Positions 11,929 through 23,660 of a stretch of DNA of 64,000 bases are shown here, piece by piece; position 1 is the first letter of the stretch; each line of letters opens with the position of its first letter. The stretch is from positions 10,620,200 through 10,684,199 of the forward strand of contig WMCF01000016.1 of NCBI GenBank assembly GCA_009792885.1, read 5' to 3'. The notes beneath the pieces are model-generated. The model made no database searches. It was not told the DNA's origin and saw nothing but the letters and a program-made list of their open reading frames with translations. Source of the stretch: Eremophila alpestris peregrina. Taxonomy: Eukaryota > Chordata > Aves > Passeriformes > Alaudidae. The translations under genes were made by a program, and so were the position numbers.

Positions 11929-14900
11929 CTGGCAGGGAGAAAGAGGTGATTTAAGATTAAGATTAGCAGTATTTCATGCATATGACAAAAAGCAGATCAG
12001 CCTGGCAGTGAAGAGCCTTCCCTTGGCTTGCACAGTCATTCCCTCCTCTCTCAGGACATCCAGCCAGAGTCAAGGTCGAGGTACTGTGGCTCACCAGCAC
12101 TGCTCACACAACCTGACATGCTCTTTGCTGCATGTTTCTCTCTTACACCACTATTCAAGAAAATGTTCAAGCCAGAGCTCTTTGAAAGAAGCTCCTGCAG
12201 GGAAACAACCAGTGTTGGACAAAGACCATTCCTACAGGGGCACCTGCCTACATTTTTCTCCTCTGCTGTGCCCTTCTGTCATTTCACTGTGATATTTCTT
12301 CTACAGAGGGTTCTTCAGACTTGTTATTTGACAGTTGATGTTCTCCAGGCCATTATCCTCTCTGCTGAGGGCTCAAATATTCTCTTTCTCTGTCTGGGGG
12401 TGGTGACCATGACCTACACCCACAGACAACTGACAGAGGTGGCTGCAAAGCCAAGGGGCCATCTCTGGCTGCAAAGCATGACAGACAAGGCAGCAGATGA
12501 TGGTGTTAGGTGGCAGGCAAAAAAATGTAACCAACAACTTGCTCAGCCAGATTGTGAGGGAATAAAAATGCTCAAGAGCTGGTGTAGAAAGTAGCTAGGA
12601 AGGAGTAGCTACTGCAGCAGGCAAATCTACAGTAAATATTTGTATACTGTATGTGGAGCCGGCCCACACAGACCCCACTATTGCAGTATTTGCCAGAATG
12701 CTTTGATTATGGGCTGGTCCCTGGCACAGCCTCCAGTTTCTCCCAGCCCTGGCAGATGTTTATAGAAATGATGGTTATTTATAGGTTAGCTGAAAACAGT
12801 CTCCTCCTCTCCTCACAGGCAGTGGAGTCTGTTTGAATTCTACCTTGAAGGCATTAACTTGGGGTCCTTTTGCTTCTGCCTGTGCCTGCCCTGAGGGGCC
12901 CATGCAGCCATGTATAGGTGCAGGCACAGACAGGCACTGTAGGACAGCATGGACAGAAAGGTTTTGGGGTGGATTCTGTCTCCAAGTCACTGTGAGATGA
13001 AATCCTCAGGGTGGCAGAACAGTACATGGTGGTGCTTTCCCATCTGGGTGCATTCACTTGCCAGAGGGTTTGAAGCCAGTTTCCTCTGCTGTCACCTCAA
13101 ATGTGCTGGAGCACAAAGCACTGGAAATGGAGGTGGCAGTGAGGCACCCTGTGCTCACAAGTCTTTCCCCTTCACTTTCTTACTTCCAGTCCCCACCATC
13201 TCCCACTGCTTGAATCCATGGTTCCTATCCCTACCTGCAGCAGAGAAAGGTGTGGGGGGAAATTTGGGACTATTAGAGGCTGACACCATTCAGACCCAGC
13301 CCACAGTTCTGAGGGTGGTCCAAGGAGGGACAGCTGCACAGCCACTCCACTTTGTGTTGGAGTTGGACTGAAAAAATTGAAGTTGTCATAGAACTCACTT
13401 AGGGATCCTTGGAAGTGGTGGATGTTTCTAGGATTTGATTAAGGCCATTGTTGTATTTTTGTCTCTGTGTAAGATTATGGCTGCTCTGAAGTGAGGGGTA
13501 ATTTTTGGCAGGGACACAAAGATAATCATCACAGCTCATCATATTAGGATATTACACATGGTATCTCCCTTTCAAAGAATTTTGTGCTTGCTGAGGGTCT
13601 GGAAAACTGCTTGTAAGAGGCAACTGCAAAGATAAGACTGTGGGTAAGACATTGAGACATTGTAAACATCCTCTTCTCCTGCTAATGGCCTTGGGAAGCA
13701 GAGACTGAACAGCTCAGTCCTTTTGGCTCCACGTGTGCCATCCCAGTGCCCAACCAGCTTGTTGGTGCAGAGACCTCCAGCTGCATCTTTCATCCCTACA
13801 CTGTTCAGCTGTGCCTTCCCTGCTCTCCAAAGTCCTTCAAACAGGGCAAGAAGCTGCCTGTGCTTAGAAGAAATTGTTCCCTTGTGAATGTGCTCATGGA
13901 AAACCTTCAGCTTTGACTCTCAGAACACCAAGTGCCTGGTGGGGTGCAGCTCACTCTCCTGGACCTATGTCACAGTGCTGTGCTAAAGCAACACAGTTTT
14001 GAGATGGGTGGGTTTTATTATTTTTTAGTTTGGTGGGTTTTTTGCTTTTTTTTTTAATTGAATGCAATAAATAAGGGATTTTGCAGGGGGGATTCAGAAG
14101 GGATGGGTGGATGGATTGACAGAAGGTCCCTTCCCATGGAGTAAAACAGTGCTGATGAATTCATGTGAGCTGGCCCCCTCCCCAGCCCCATAAATGCTAG
14201 AAGAAGGACCTAAAGGGTTTTTTTCTTTCTCTTGTCTGAAAGAATGGGTATTTTTTAGCTACTGAGCAGCCGATAAATATTTTCGTGTAGATGATGGAAG
14301 GAGAAAAGAAGACCAAAGCTAGTCCAAACCCAAAATGATCAGGACTGCAGGGGCAGTATCCTGGTCCTAGTCAATGAACAGGAATCCTTGTCAGGGTTAA
14401 TGCTCAGTGCATGGGGTGAGTGCCAAGCAGCAGCTCCCTGGGGAAGGAGGAAAGACAAGGAATGGGCTTTATATTTTGCAGGCTACAATCTGCAAACCCT
14501 GCAAGCCCAAAACTGCTGTTGCTGCACCAAGCTCTGAGCCAGGGGCAAGAACAGAAGGTGATCCCAGGAGAGCCTGTGACTGCTTCCAGACACTGTCAGG
14601 CAAAGGCTCTCCAGGGTCTCTCACAACAGCTCATTTTATCTTTATGTAACTCTAAGACAGAAGCAGCCATTAGGTTGCTGCATCACACTGACCTGTTTAG
14701 AGATCTGCATCTCCTCTTGCAGCCTCATCCTATGTGGACTTGGCAGGAACAAGGCTCAAGTCAGGGGGACCATTTCACTCAGTCAACAGCAGCTAACAAA
14801 GACTGGTGGGGTGAAGAGGTTCCTGCCGCTGTCATTCCTCCTTGGAATAACAGGGCTGGCTTTTAAGGTTGCTTCTTGCTCTGTTTTTTCTCCCTTGTGT

Positions 14901-17529
14901 CTGATACAGCAAACATCAAACATCTCTATATCATTCCGTGTTTTAGCCCCCACACCCTGAAGACAGCTTTGTGGGAACACAAACTCATTAGGAAATTCTT
15001 GGAGGTTGTCCCAAAAATATTTCTAGTGAATAGAAAGCTGGTCTGGCAGGAGACTGTGTGTAACATATAAATAATGGATGTTTCCAGCACATTGTGTGCT
15101 TTAAATCTGAGTGTCTTGAATCCAAAACGGGGGTGGAGTGTGCTTGGGGGCAGCCAGAGGACCAAAATGCTGTCTTGTCTTCAGTAAGTGCCTGGAACCT
15201 CAAACGCTGGTGCTTGAAGGGGGTCAGGAAAGCACTTTACATCAGTACCCACAGCTGCTCTGCCAGCTGTGTGCTCACACAGAGGTGAGAAGGCAGCACA
15301 GCACTCAGGGTGTCTGGTTTGGAAGATGTCTCCATTACAGGCAGGCTCTAATGAAGCAGCCCTACACCTTTACCCACTGCAAAGGCTCTCCTTTGCTCCA
15401 TGGGAAGGGATGGGACAGAGGGAAAGCAATGCTCCAAGGAAGCTTTAGAGAGCTGAACCATCACAGGGCAGACAAGGCAGCAGCAAATACATGGTTAGAA
15501 AGACAACACAATAGCATTTATTATAAAGTGTGTCCAGTGGTTGCTGTGGTGATCCCTAACATCACCACAGCACGGAAGTGCTCAGTCAATACTGAGCACC
15601 CAGGAGCTCTCTGACACTTTCCTAAATGTATTATTATTCAGGATGTCCCTGCATCATCACTTTTCTCCTACAAAGCTATTGAGTGCAGCAGTAGCATCTT
15701 CCAGCAGAGGATCCAGCTCTTGGAGGTGCATTTAATGCAGCCTTAAATGTTTTAAATTTAAAACATCCTTTAAATGCAGCTGCAGCAGAGTTCAGGTGTC
15801 ACAAATCAGTGCAGAAGCAGGCAAAGACCCACACGTCACAGACACTCTCCAGGTAGGGAATAAAGCTCTCCAGTTCCTCTCCTCCTCCAGAGCACTGATT
15901 GCTTTTATCCTCTAAATACAAATGTAGATGTGAAAACTTCCCTCTGTGTCATTTTAGTGAACTGATTGTCTAATTTAAACCTTTTCTCTGAATTATATGC
16001 AACAAGTTATGGCAGCTGAATGTAATTAAGAACAGGTTTCTACAGCTAGATTGGAGTCAGCCTTCTTCCCAAGCATGTATTTTGTGCAGCCTCATATGGT
16101 ACTTTTGAGCATATGTCCCACGGTGCATCAGTGGATGCACATGATCTCACTCCACACTACTCCTGTCTTCTCCTCAGCTCCTCGGATCTTTCCACCTCCA
16201 ACACAGTCAGATCTTATGCTCTGCTCAAGGATGAGTGAACTGAAAGTCATTGGAACAAAAACCCCTGTGGCAGTGCCAAGAAACAAGCCTGGGCCTTGAG
16301 GCTATTCTGGGAAACTCTTTGCTTTTCAGTTTTCTGAATAGGTGAGCCAAAGATGTGGGATGTGCTGAGGCCAAATGCACTGCACTCACACAGATGTTGG
16401 CACTGTCTTTGCACCTGATCCTTTCAGCTTCAATTCTAATGCTGGTCGAGCTGCCTCCCCAGAGAAAAGCAATTTATCAATTCCTAGTGGAGGTATGAAC
16501 CATTGCATGAACAGCAGGGAAAATTACAGCAGCTGTCAGTGAGATGTGAGCTGGTGTGGGAGCACAGGAACAAGTGACCACTTTGCACCAGCAAAGCTCT
16601 TGAGACACCCTTGAGTGCCATTTTCTATAATTCAAGAAAAAATGGTGCTTTCCAAAATGCACCAAGTTTTGGGTCTAACCTAAGCACCTTTATTCACTCA
16701 TGGTTTGTGACTCTCCTTTCTCTGCTCCCACAACAGTGAGAGGGAAAATCCCTCATTAGGTGGTGTTGCAGCAGTAGCAATTACAGCAGGTTTTGCAGTG
16801 ATGGCATGAATAGGCTGACACAGTTATCACCAGGAGTGAGTGTGAATGGGAGATGAGTCCCAGGCTCTTGTGGCACAATAAAATCTCAACCCTGGGACAG
16901 TTCCATGCACATTCACAGTGGTGAATCTGGAGCTGTGTTGTTCCAACAGCTGCTTCAGTTGCAGCTCCTTAAAGTATTATTCTTGGGTGCAGCATGAATG
17001 TATCATTTCTTTGTAAAGGCTATAGCAGAGTCAGAGTGTGATCCAGGAGACAATTCTTTGGTTCAAGCATGCTCTTTTCCTCTGCTTGAATGCATCTGAC
17101 ACGATGGTTTGGAAGCAGGAAAACAAATCTCCAGGACTGTAGGGTTTTGCAGGATTTCACTGCAAAGAGCAGGGGTGGAAAAGTTGACTTCAGCAGTGTG
17201 TTGGCTACCTGAGTTGGGTTTTGCTGCTGTAATGAGAGGTGGTGGTGGTGCAGAAACAAAGACATGGCTCCCACTGCACCATAGCTCTGTCATGTCTGGT
17301 ACCCAGAGCAGCTCTGGGTGCAAGGCTCACCCCAGGGAAGAGCAGCTGGATTCCCACAGTGTGAGCAGTCAGTTCCACTGGCTTCAGAGATGTGTCACCT
17401 TTCTACACCAGCACACATTTTGCCCTCCTGATTTAGAAAAACACTTGTGGGTTTTTCTAAAAGAAAAATGGCAGGACTGGGACAAGTTACCAACTCTGCA
17501 GTGACTTAAAACAGCGTTAAGGTTCTCAC
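11929..17529 (-). other. MGLL: MGLL intron 6 (5601 nt)
   Basis: The donor is gtgaga and the acceptor ccctgccag. It holds an AT-rich inverted repeat near 15728-15780. No coding exon, CR1 fragment or RNA gene was recognised. Confidence 0.9.
15728..15780. repeat. AT-rich inverted repeat with 20-bp perfect core
   Basis: The core at 15747-15766 (atgttttaaatttaaaacat) is a perfect palindrome. Flanking gcatttaa and ttaaatgc motifs extend the pairing with an asymmetric bulge. Confidence 0.85.
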
Positions 17530-17619
17530 CTCTTTCTTGTTCCGGGAAATTGCATTTGGATCTATCGAGCCCAGTGAGAGGTTTGGGAGCACAAAGTTGA
17601 GCACTTTTGCTGCAAAAAC
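17530..17619 (-). CDS. MGLL: MGLL exon 6 (residues 161-190; cap domain)
   Basis: This 90-nt exon is in phase 0 at both ends and encodes 30 residues, starting VFAAKVLNFVLPNLSLGSID and ending RNKKE. It corresponds to the hydrophobic cap (lid) helix and loop that in the human enzyme touch the membrane and admit the lipid substrate. Differences from human are mostly conservative, for example Phe for Leu at 162 and at 169. The acceptor is ctcccacag and the donor is gtgaga. In mammals skipping of the equivalent 30-residue exon gives a known shorter isoform; the same in-frame skipping is possible here, which is inference. Confidence 0.96.
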
Positions 17620-20351
17620 CTGTGGGAGAGGAAAGGAAGCAAAGAGCAGTTAGAGAGGGAACATAGAGGCCCAAATCCTGAGCTGATGGAAATCAGCACA
17701 GGAGTTAAGTAGTTGAGAATTGTCAGCTAACTCTGGATAAAGATCTGTCCTATATTTAAAACATTTCTCTTAATGAGGAAAGTGTTTAAACTGCTCCTGG
17801 GAGCAGGGAGTGGGTGTGCTAGACTGAAATGCCGTCAGCTGTCCGTCCACATGCAGCATCACAACTTCATTGTGCTGTGCCTTTTCCTCATTCTTCAGTT
17901 AAGCTCTGAAAGGCCTCAGTGAAGCACTTTGGTAGGAAAAGGTCACTTCCAACATTTAGAGGGCTGGGTTTGGGTGTTTTATTGCCCTTTCCTTGCTGCC
18001 ACAGCTCTGATCTCAGGCTGCAGTGGGTAAGTGATGTTGGGTGCCATTTGCAGCAGTTGCCAAGGCTGCACTCATTTTGATAAGCGCATTCTCCAGGGGA
18101 CCTGTAAATAAACAACAGCCAAGTGTGCACACATGCATTGGCTAAGGGAATCCATTGCTCACACGTCTCCTGGGAACAACACACAAAAGCATTGAGCAGC
18201 CCAGGCTGGAAACTGCTGGTAGAAGAAAGGGTAACATCTTTCATTTCAATAGCACTACAAGCTCATTGATACCAGAGTTGTGCTCTGATCTTTGATAGCT
18301 GCCTTTAATTAAGTGATCACCGCTTAAGGCAGAAAAGACACGGTTGGTGTTCACTGGTCTGGTTTATGGCCCTGTGCTGTTCACAGCCAGCACTTGGAGG
18401 CAGGCTGTCCCCTCTGCCCTGTGGCACTGAAGGCACCTAATAATTTCTGAAGTACTCCCTGGCACTGCAGATCACACATGACACAGGATAGATTAATTAT
18501 GACATTAGAGGAATAACACAAGGTTGAAATCAGTCATTGAGGAGTGCAAAGCAATAAAGACTCATAGCAGGTTTGAGAACATGTGTGGACCTTGGGGTAG
18601 ATATGAATAGGAACCAGTGTCACTGTCTGCCAGTATTCTGAGCCCCTCACTGGCTGTGATATTGTGCCAGCAAAATTAATTTTTACTACACAACAAAGCA
18701 GGTATGAGCTTATGATGATCCAAGAAGAAATGGGGTTTTCCTCATTTGATGTTAACTCCAGGCAGTGATGATTTGAGCTATGCACCTATCCTAGTCCTTA
18801 TGGACTGTGAACCTGATGACTATAATCTCTGCTAAACTGGACAGAAGAAAGGAATAAAGAAAAAAAGAGTTTTAACATAGTACTTTCTTCCAGTTTGATT
18901 ACACCTTAGGAAAAGCCCTTTGCAGTGTTACTGGGTGCAGATTCAGGCTGAAAGACAGTGAACATCATGATGGCCAGTCAGGTTAGACAGCAATAGAGGC
19001 AAAATGGAAAACACAAAAGGTAAAGAGAACGTTGTATAGTGAGTCCTTAAACAATAGGCTGAGGGTCAGTACAGGATTAAACACCAGGGAATATTTCCTA
19101 AGGGGTTGTCCTGCCCAGCTGATTTCAAAGCATTCAAGAGCAGAAATGTGCTGGGAGATGCTCTTTCACCCCTGCTCTGCCCTTTGCCAGAATATGTGAC
19201 TCCTGTCTCTGCAGCCTTTGAAACTGCCAAGATTCAGAGCTGAATTTTGTCCAGGTCAGTTGAGAAGAAAAGGGGGAAGGCAGCAAGATCCCTCTCACTC
19301 TACTGGATTTGCAACTGGATGCTTCCATCAGGACACAGGATTTATAGGGCGTTGGTGAAATTGTGTTTCTGCAGAGAGCAGCATTTGATCTTCCTGCACA
19401 GAGCCTGCAAACATGCTGTGCTTCTGCTGCTGCCTGGGCTGGCTCGGCAGCCAGGGAAGGTATTTCTAAGAGGGTCTGAAGGACCCAGTGTGTCATCTGG
19501 CTCGCTGTTATTGTTGTCTTGAGCCTTTGTTTTTTCAGGCCAAGGTAAATTCTTGCTCAGCTGGAAACTTCCCCAGCAAAGGGATGAATGCAAGGGTCCT
19601 TGGGAAATGGCCCGGGGCTGAGAAGTCGTACCAGTTTCAAGGGAAAACTGAGCCTTTGTTCCTCAGAAGCACAATCACCATGAAATGTTTTTTGACTCTC
19701 AGAGGAAAAAACCACACAGCTTTATGGGAAAATGTGGCTTATGCAGGAGTACTCTGCTTGTTTTCAATCCTTCCTCTCGCTAATATCTTTTCAACTCCTG
19801 AAATGATTTCAACTGAGTGTGACAGAGCAGAGCTATTTCAGGAATAATTAATTTTTTATCAGTTTTGAGATGCAACAATAGATTTGAAAGAAACTGTGCT
19901 CTTGTAATACTGCATGTGAGAGACTTTCTAGGAAAGAGACCATATAAACACAAAATACTTCAGTTAGAGAATACGATTCCCTATTCCTAATTAATGCATC
20001 ATTGCATTTATTTCGTATGGGGAAATAAAGCAACATCTGGTACAGATCTGCAACAAAACAGACTGCAGTAATGCTAGTTCCCAGAACTGGTGAGTCCTTG
20101 TTTCAAAAAGAGTTTAGCATCTAGCAAAAGATAAAGCTGTAGCAATCTTTCTCTATTTTCCTTGATTAGAAAGAAAAGGCTAACAGTCTCTCTCATATTC
20201 AGACTTTTTATTATTTTTTCTTAATAGTTATTCTTTTTCACTTTCCCAAGTAAGAAGAAGCAGGGACACTGGTGCTCACAGGACACTTATGCCAGATGTA
20301 GCCTCACCCATGAAGGACCAGTAACCAGCCTCCTAAATCCAGACTTGGGTA

Positions 20352-20530
20352 CTCTGACTCCTGTTTAAATAAGTTTACTTGGACTGGATAACTTCAGGAT
20401 TCACTTCTCCTCTTATAATTAGACTGTGGGAAAGCACTTAGAAGGAAAACATTGACTTGCATCCAAGTGGTGCAGATCTCAGCAGGGTCCTGCATCTTAA
20501 GGCTAGAGGTCTTAATGCATTTTCTTCAGT
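20352..20530. repeat. diverged direct repeat, copy 1
   Basis: This stretch aligns with 21312-21490 in the same orientation, at roughly three-quarters identity by eye. Shared blocks include ttcaggattcacttc, a cagatc-cagcaggg block, and ag-ccagaggtct followed by ttcttcag or ttccttcag. The family was not recognised. Confidence 0.7.
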
Positions 20531-21311
20531 GGAAATGAGGTGATTAGAAAGCACCCTTTGGTGCTTGCAATGATTTGTGAGGTCTGTAGATGACTTTGGC
20601 TACAGCAGAAAGTGGGACAGGATTATACTGAAAGCTGAGGCAATCTGTCTTCTTCCTCACAAGAGGAAGAAAAAAGGAGAAATAGCTTAGAAGTAAATTA
20701 AAACAAGAAACTAGCCCTAGGAGAAGTGTCTAAGGAGAAAAGATAAAGGAAGGAATCCTGTGGGAATGAGAGGCTCTGTCCTTCCTGCTGGTGTAGCTGC
20801 TCCTTCCCTTTGCTTCCAGCTTCTTTTAGGATTGTTGTCTATTCTTCTAAAAATGCAAAAAGGAGGAGAGAGCTGAGGCTCAGTTGCTTTGCAGAACTTC
20901 CCTGGGGAAGGGCAAACTGGGCAATGCAATTGTGGATCAGAAACAGCTCTGGAGGGCAGATGTAAATGGGGGATAAAGCCTAAATGCAAACCGAAAGAGC
21001 TGGTCTGGACAAGGACCAGTTATGATCACAAGCCAAATGGGGTGCAGCTGGGGCAGTGATGCTTTAGCTGGAAGCCCCTTTTGAGGCTCATAAAAGATTT
21101 CTGGGACTCAGGAGCTCTAGTTCTGTTCAGAAATTGGTCATCCCTCAAATGCCAAAAATAACCCTGGCCTGACTTAGCCAGCAGCCTGTGTGGCAACTAT
21201 ACCAGACTCTGCATGAGTCAGGAAGAAAGCTGTAGGAGAGGAAGGGAAAGGACAGCATTGTGTGGGCTGCCACGGGGTGAGGTGAAGAAAGCACAGTCTG
21301 CTACCACCAGT

Positions 21312-21490
21312 ACCCAGCTCTCACTTAAATAGGTTTTTCTGGACAGGTTCAGGATTCACTTCCCCTCTGAAAAGTAGGTGGAACTGTGAGGGAGGCACTC
21401 AGAAAAAAAGTATTGGCTGGCATCTGGGTGGCACAGATCCCAGCAGGGCTTTGCATTTCAAGGCCAGAGGTCTCAACACTTTTCCTTCAG
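21312..21490. repeat. diverged direct repeat, copy 2, next to exon 5
   Basis: This is the partner of 20352-20530, about 960 bp away. It ends about 45 bp from the exon 5 donor, so it occupies the start of intron 5. It may be a local duplication or two copies of an unrecognised interspersed repeat. Confidence 0.7.
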
Positions 21491-21534
21491 CAGAAGAGCA
21501 GGGTGACCACGTGCAGCACAGGGTTTGCTCTTAC

Positions 21535-21645
21535 CTTGATGGGAGTAGCGACTTCTGGGCTGGCTACCACCAAAGGAGAGATTAACAGCATGCCTGAGAA
21601 CTCACTGGGTCGCTCACTAGCCGTCAGAATGGAGATGGCTCCCCC
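21535..21645 (-). CDS. MGLL: MGLL exon 5 (residues 124-160; end of nucleophile elbow, core strand)
   Basis: This 111-nt exon is in phase 0 at both ends and encodes 37 residues, starting GGAISILTASERP and ending with Lys160. The leading Gly-Gly completes the GHSMGG motif begun in exon 4. The segment MLLISPLVVASPEVAT covers the core strand and the entry to the cap domain. The acceptor is ttgcattgcag and the donor is gtaaga. A diverged repeat copy ends about 45 bp beyond the donor on the plus-strand low side. Being a multiple of three, this exon could be skipped without shifting frame, but the product would lose the residues next to the nucleophile. Confidence 0.97.
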
Positions 21646-23163
21646 CTGCAATGCAAAATAACAGCCCACAGCTTAATACAGGTGCCAACATCTTCTTTGT
21701 ATAGTAATCCTGTTACTGGAAGGGGTTTAGGCCAAGCAAGCAATTACTTCTGCCCCACTGAGAGTGCAGTGTGGTCAGCAAGGAAGGCTGGAGGAGCAGA
21801 AGCACTGAAAGTATCTGGCTTTTTGAGGGGAAGAAGAGATCTGGTTTCTGTTCTCATGCTATAAACCCTCAGGTCACAGAGAACTCAACTCTCCATGCGA
21901 TGTCCATCAGCTCCCTGGGATGCCTTGTGTCCTCCTTACTTAAAAGGACTAAGGAGTAAGAAGAAAATGTCTGAAGTGGTAATTCAGGTGGGACTTGAAA
22001 ACTAAGTTGAGGTTTATCAGCTTGACAGACTGGTGCAGCATTGGAAGGTGCCGTGAGGCCGGGTTTGCTCCGCGCTGTGCCACTGGTAACCTGGGCAACA
22101 GCAATGCTGCCACTGGCATGTGAAAATCTTCACTAATTAATGGGAATCAAATAGCCTCCTCCTCAGTGTCCCCAGCCCCTCCAGCCCCACACTGCTGTGC
22201 CAAGGGCCTGGCAGCAAACACCCAGCCCATGGTCCAGAGCTGAGTGACAGCCAGGCTGAGCCATCCCGCACGAGGACAGGGGCTGATGGCGAGGAGTGCA
22301 GATGGAAGGGATCCAGTGGGCTTGCTTGGGAAAGTTTGCAGAGGATTAGTTGCCAAGGGAAATATTTGGGGAACTTCCACACTGCTGGAGTACCAGGGGC
22401 TTGTTAAATGGAGCAGCAGCGAGAAGCATCTCAAAGACTTCACTGGGAAACTGCTCCTTGTTCCAGCGGCTTTGGAGCGCAGGAGCCCTTCAGAGCATGC
22501 CATGCCTTCTCGTGCAAGAACACTCATTTATCTGAGCATGCACTGACTCCCAAAGCACTTATTCATTTTCCTCTCCTCCGGGAAGGCAGGGAGGGCAGAT
22601 CAATGACATCAGTGGGAATACTGTTAGCTTGAATAAAGGGATTTGGCTCGTGCTGTCAGAATCAGGCTTCAGATCTGTTCACCAAATCAGTGCCTTTGTT
22701 TTTGCAGCCTTAATCCCTGGTACATTTTCCTGTTAGGTTGTTTAAAAGAATGAGGCTACAGGGTATTTTCATTCTTCATCCCCATGCTGCTCCCAAAGCT
22801 TTGGAGGGCTTAACCTCCTGGTTACTGGTAGTGAAAGGGGAAGCCCAGTGCTGCAGGGAGCTGGTGAGACTTACCACATAGGCACGGGAATGAATGGTTG
22901 TGTTAAAAAACAGGCTTCTTGTTGCAAATGGCACTAATTAGGGCCATGGTGGGGGTAGAAAAGTTAAGGACTGTCTTTACTCAAGGCAGATCTAGGGTTA
23001 TAGCATGCTGGCAAATCAGTCAGTGAATGAAGTGGAAGGGAAGGTTCCTTGTAGTTTTGTTTCCCTGCTGTGGAATGAGTTATTTCCTGCCATCCACGTG
23101 AGCACCACAAGACTATGACACATGTCCTGGGTGCTGCTGGGAGGGGTAGGGGATGGTGCTTAC
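21646..23163 (-). other. MGLL: MGLL intron 4 (1518 nt)
   Basis: This intron interrupts the catalytic serine motif after Met123. A slightly CpG-richer patch lies near 22045-22075. Nothing else is recognisable. Confidence 0.9.
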
Positions 23164-23300
23164 CATGGAGTGCCCCAGGATGAGAACAGGCAGTTCAGGG
23201 TGCTCTTTCTTCATGAGATCGATGTGCTGCAAGCTGTCCCTGATGAAGACGTGGAAATCTGACACAACCATGCGATCACCCTCGCTCTGCCCATGGCCAA
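23164..23300 (-). CDS. MGLL: MGLL exon 4 (completes Val78, residues 79-123; catalytic Ser122)
   Basis: This 137-nt exon starts with the last two bases of Val78 and ends in phase 0 after Met123. The translation begins GHGQSEGDRMVVSDFHVF and ends ILGHSM. Ser122 is the nucleophile of the G-X-S-X-G elbow; the motif is split by the next intron, and exon 5 supplies the following Gly-Gly. Met123 provides the second oxyanion-hole backbone amide in the human structure. The acceptor is a pyrimidine-rich tract ending ctgcag, and the donor is gtaagc. An upstream in-frame Met in the open frame is intronic and is not a start. About 80% of residues match the human exon by eye. Confidence 0.97.
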
Positions 23301-23509
23301 CTGCAGGGGACAAGGAGAGCACACTGCTAAGTCATTTGAAGCAGTGGTTACAATCAAGAAAGGAATCTGGCAGAAAAAAGTTAGGCAGTTTCTGTCCTAA
23401 CTTGACCTTCTCCTGCAGTCATCTCTCAACAGAAGAAAGTGCTGCAGAATTGCAAAGGAAACTGCTGTCAAATGCCATACTGGCCATGACCTGACTTTTT
23501 TAAAAAACA

Positions 23510-23660
23510 TCACAGAATCATATAATGTTAAGGGATTGCAAGGGGCCTCTAAATTTGGGCTTCTATTCCCCCATGTTTCTATCTGCTCCTCAAAACCAAG
23601 AGTACCAATTTACTTCTTGCAACCTCCAACATCAGGGTGAGGAAGGGCTGTCTTGTCTTG
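23510..23660 (-). mobile_element. CR1 LINE 3'-end fragment, diverged
   Basis: It begins tcacagaatcatataatg on the plus strand and continues with gggattgcaaggggcctct, matching the inverted tail of another CR1 subfamily. The higher end fades out and is approximate. It lies about 210 bp upstream (in gene sense) of exon 4. Confidence 0.7.

Larger units (their letters stand above)
17620..21534 (-). other. MGLL: MGLL intron 5 (3915 nt)
   Basis: The donor is gtaaga and the acceptor cccacag. It contains both copies of a diverged direct repeat at about 20352-20530 and 21312-21490. No exon was recognised. Confidence 0.9.
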
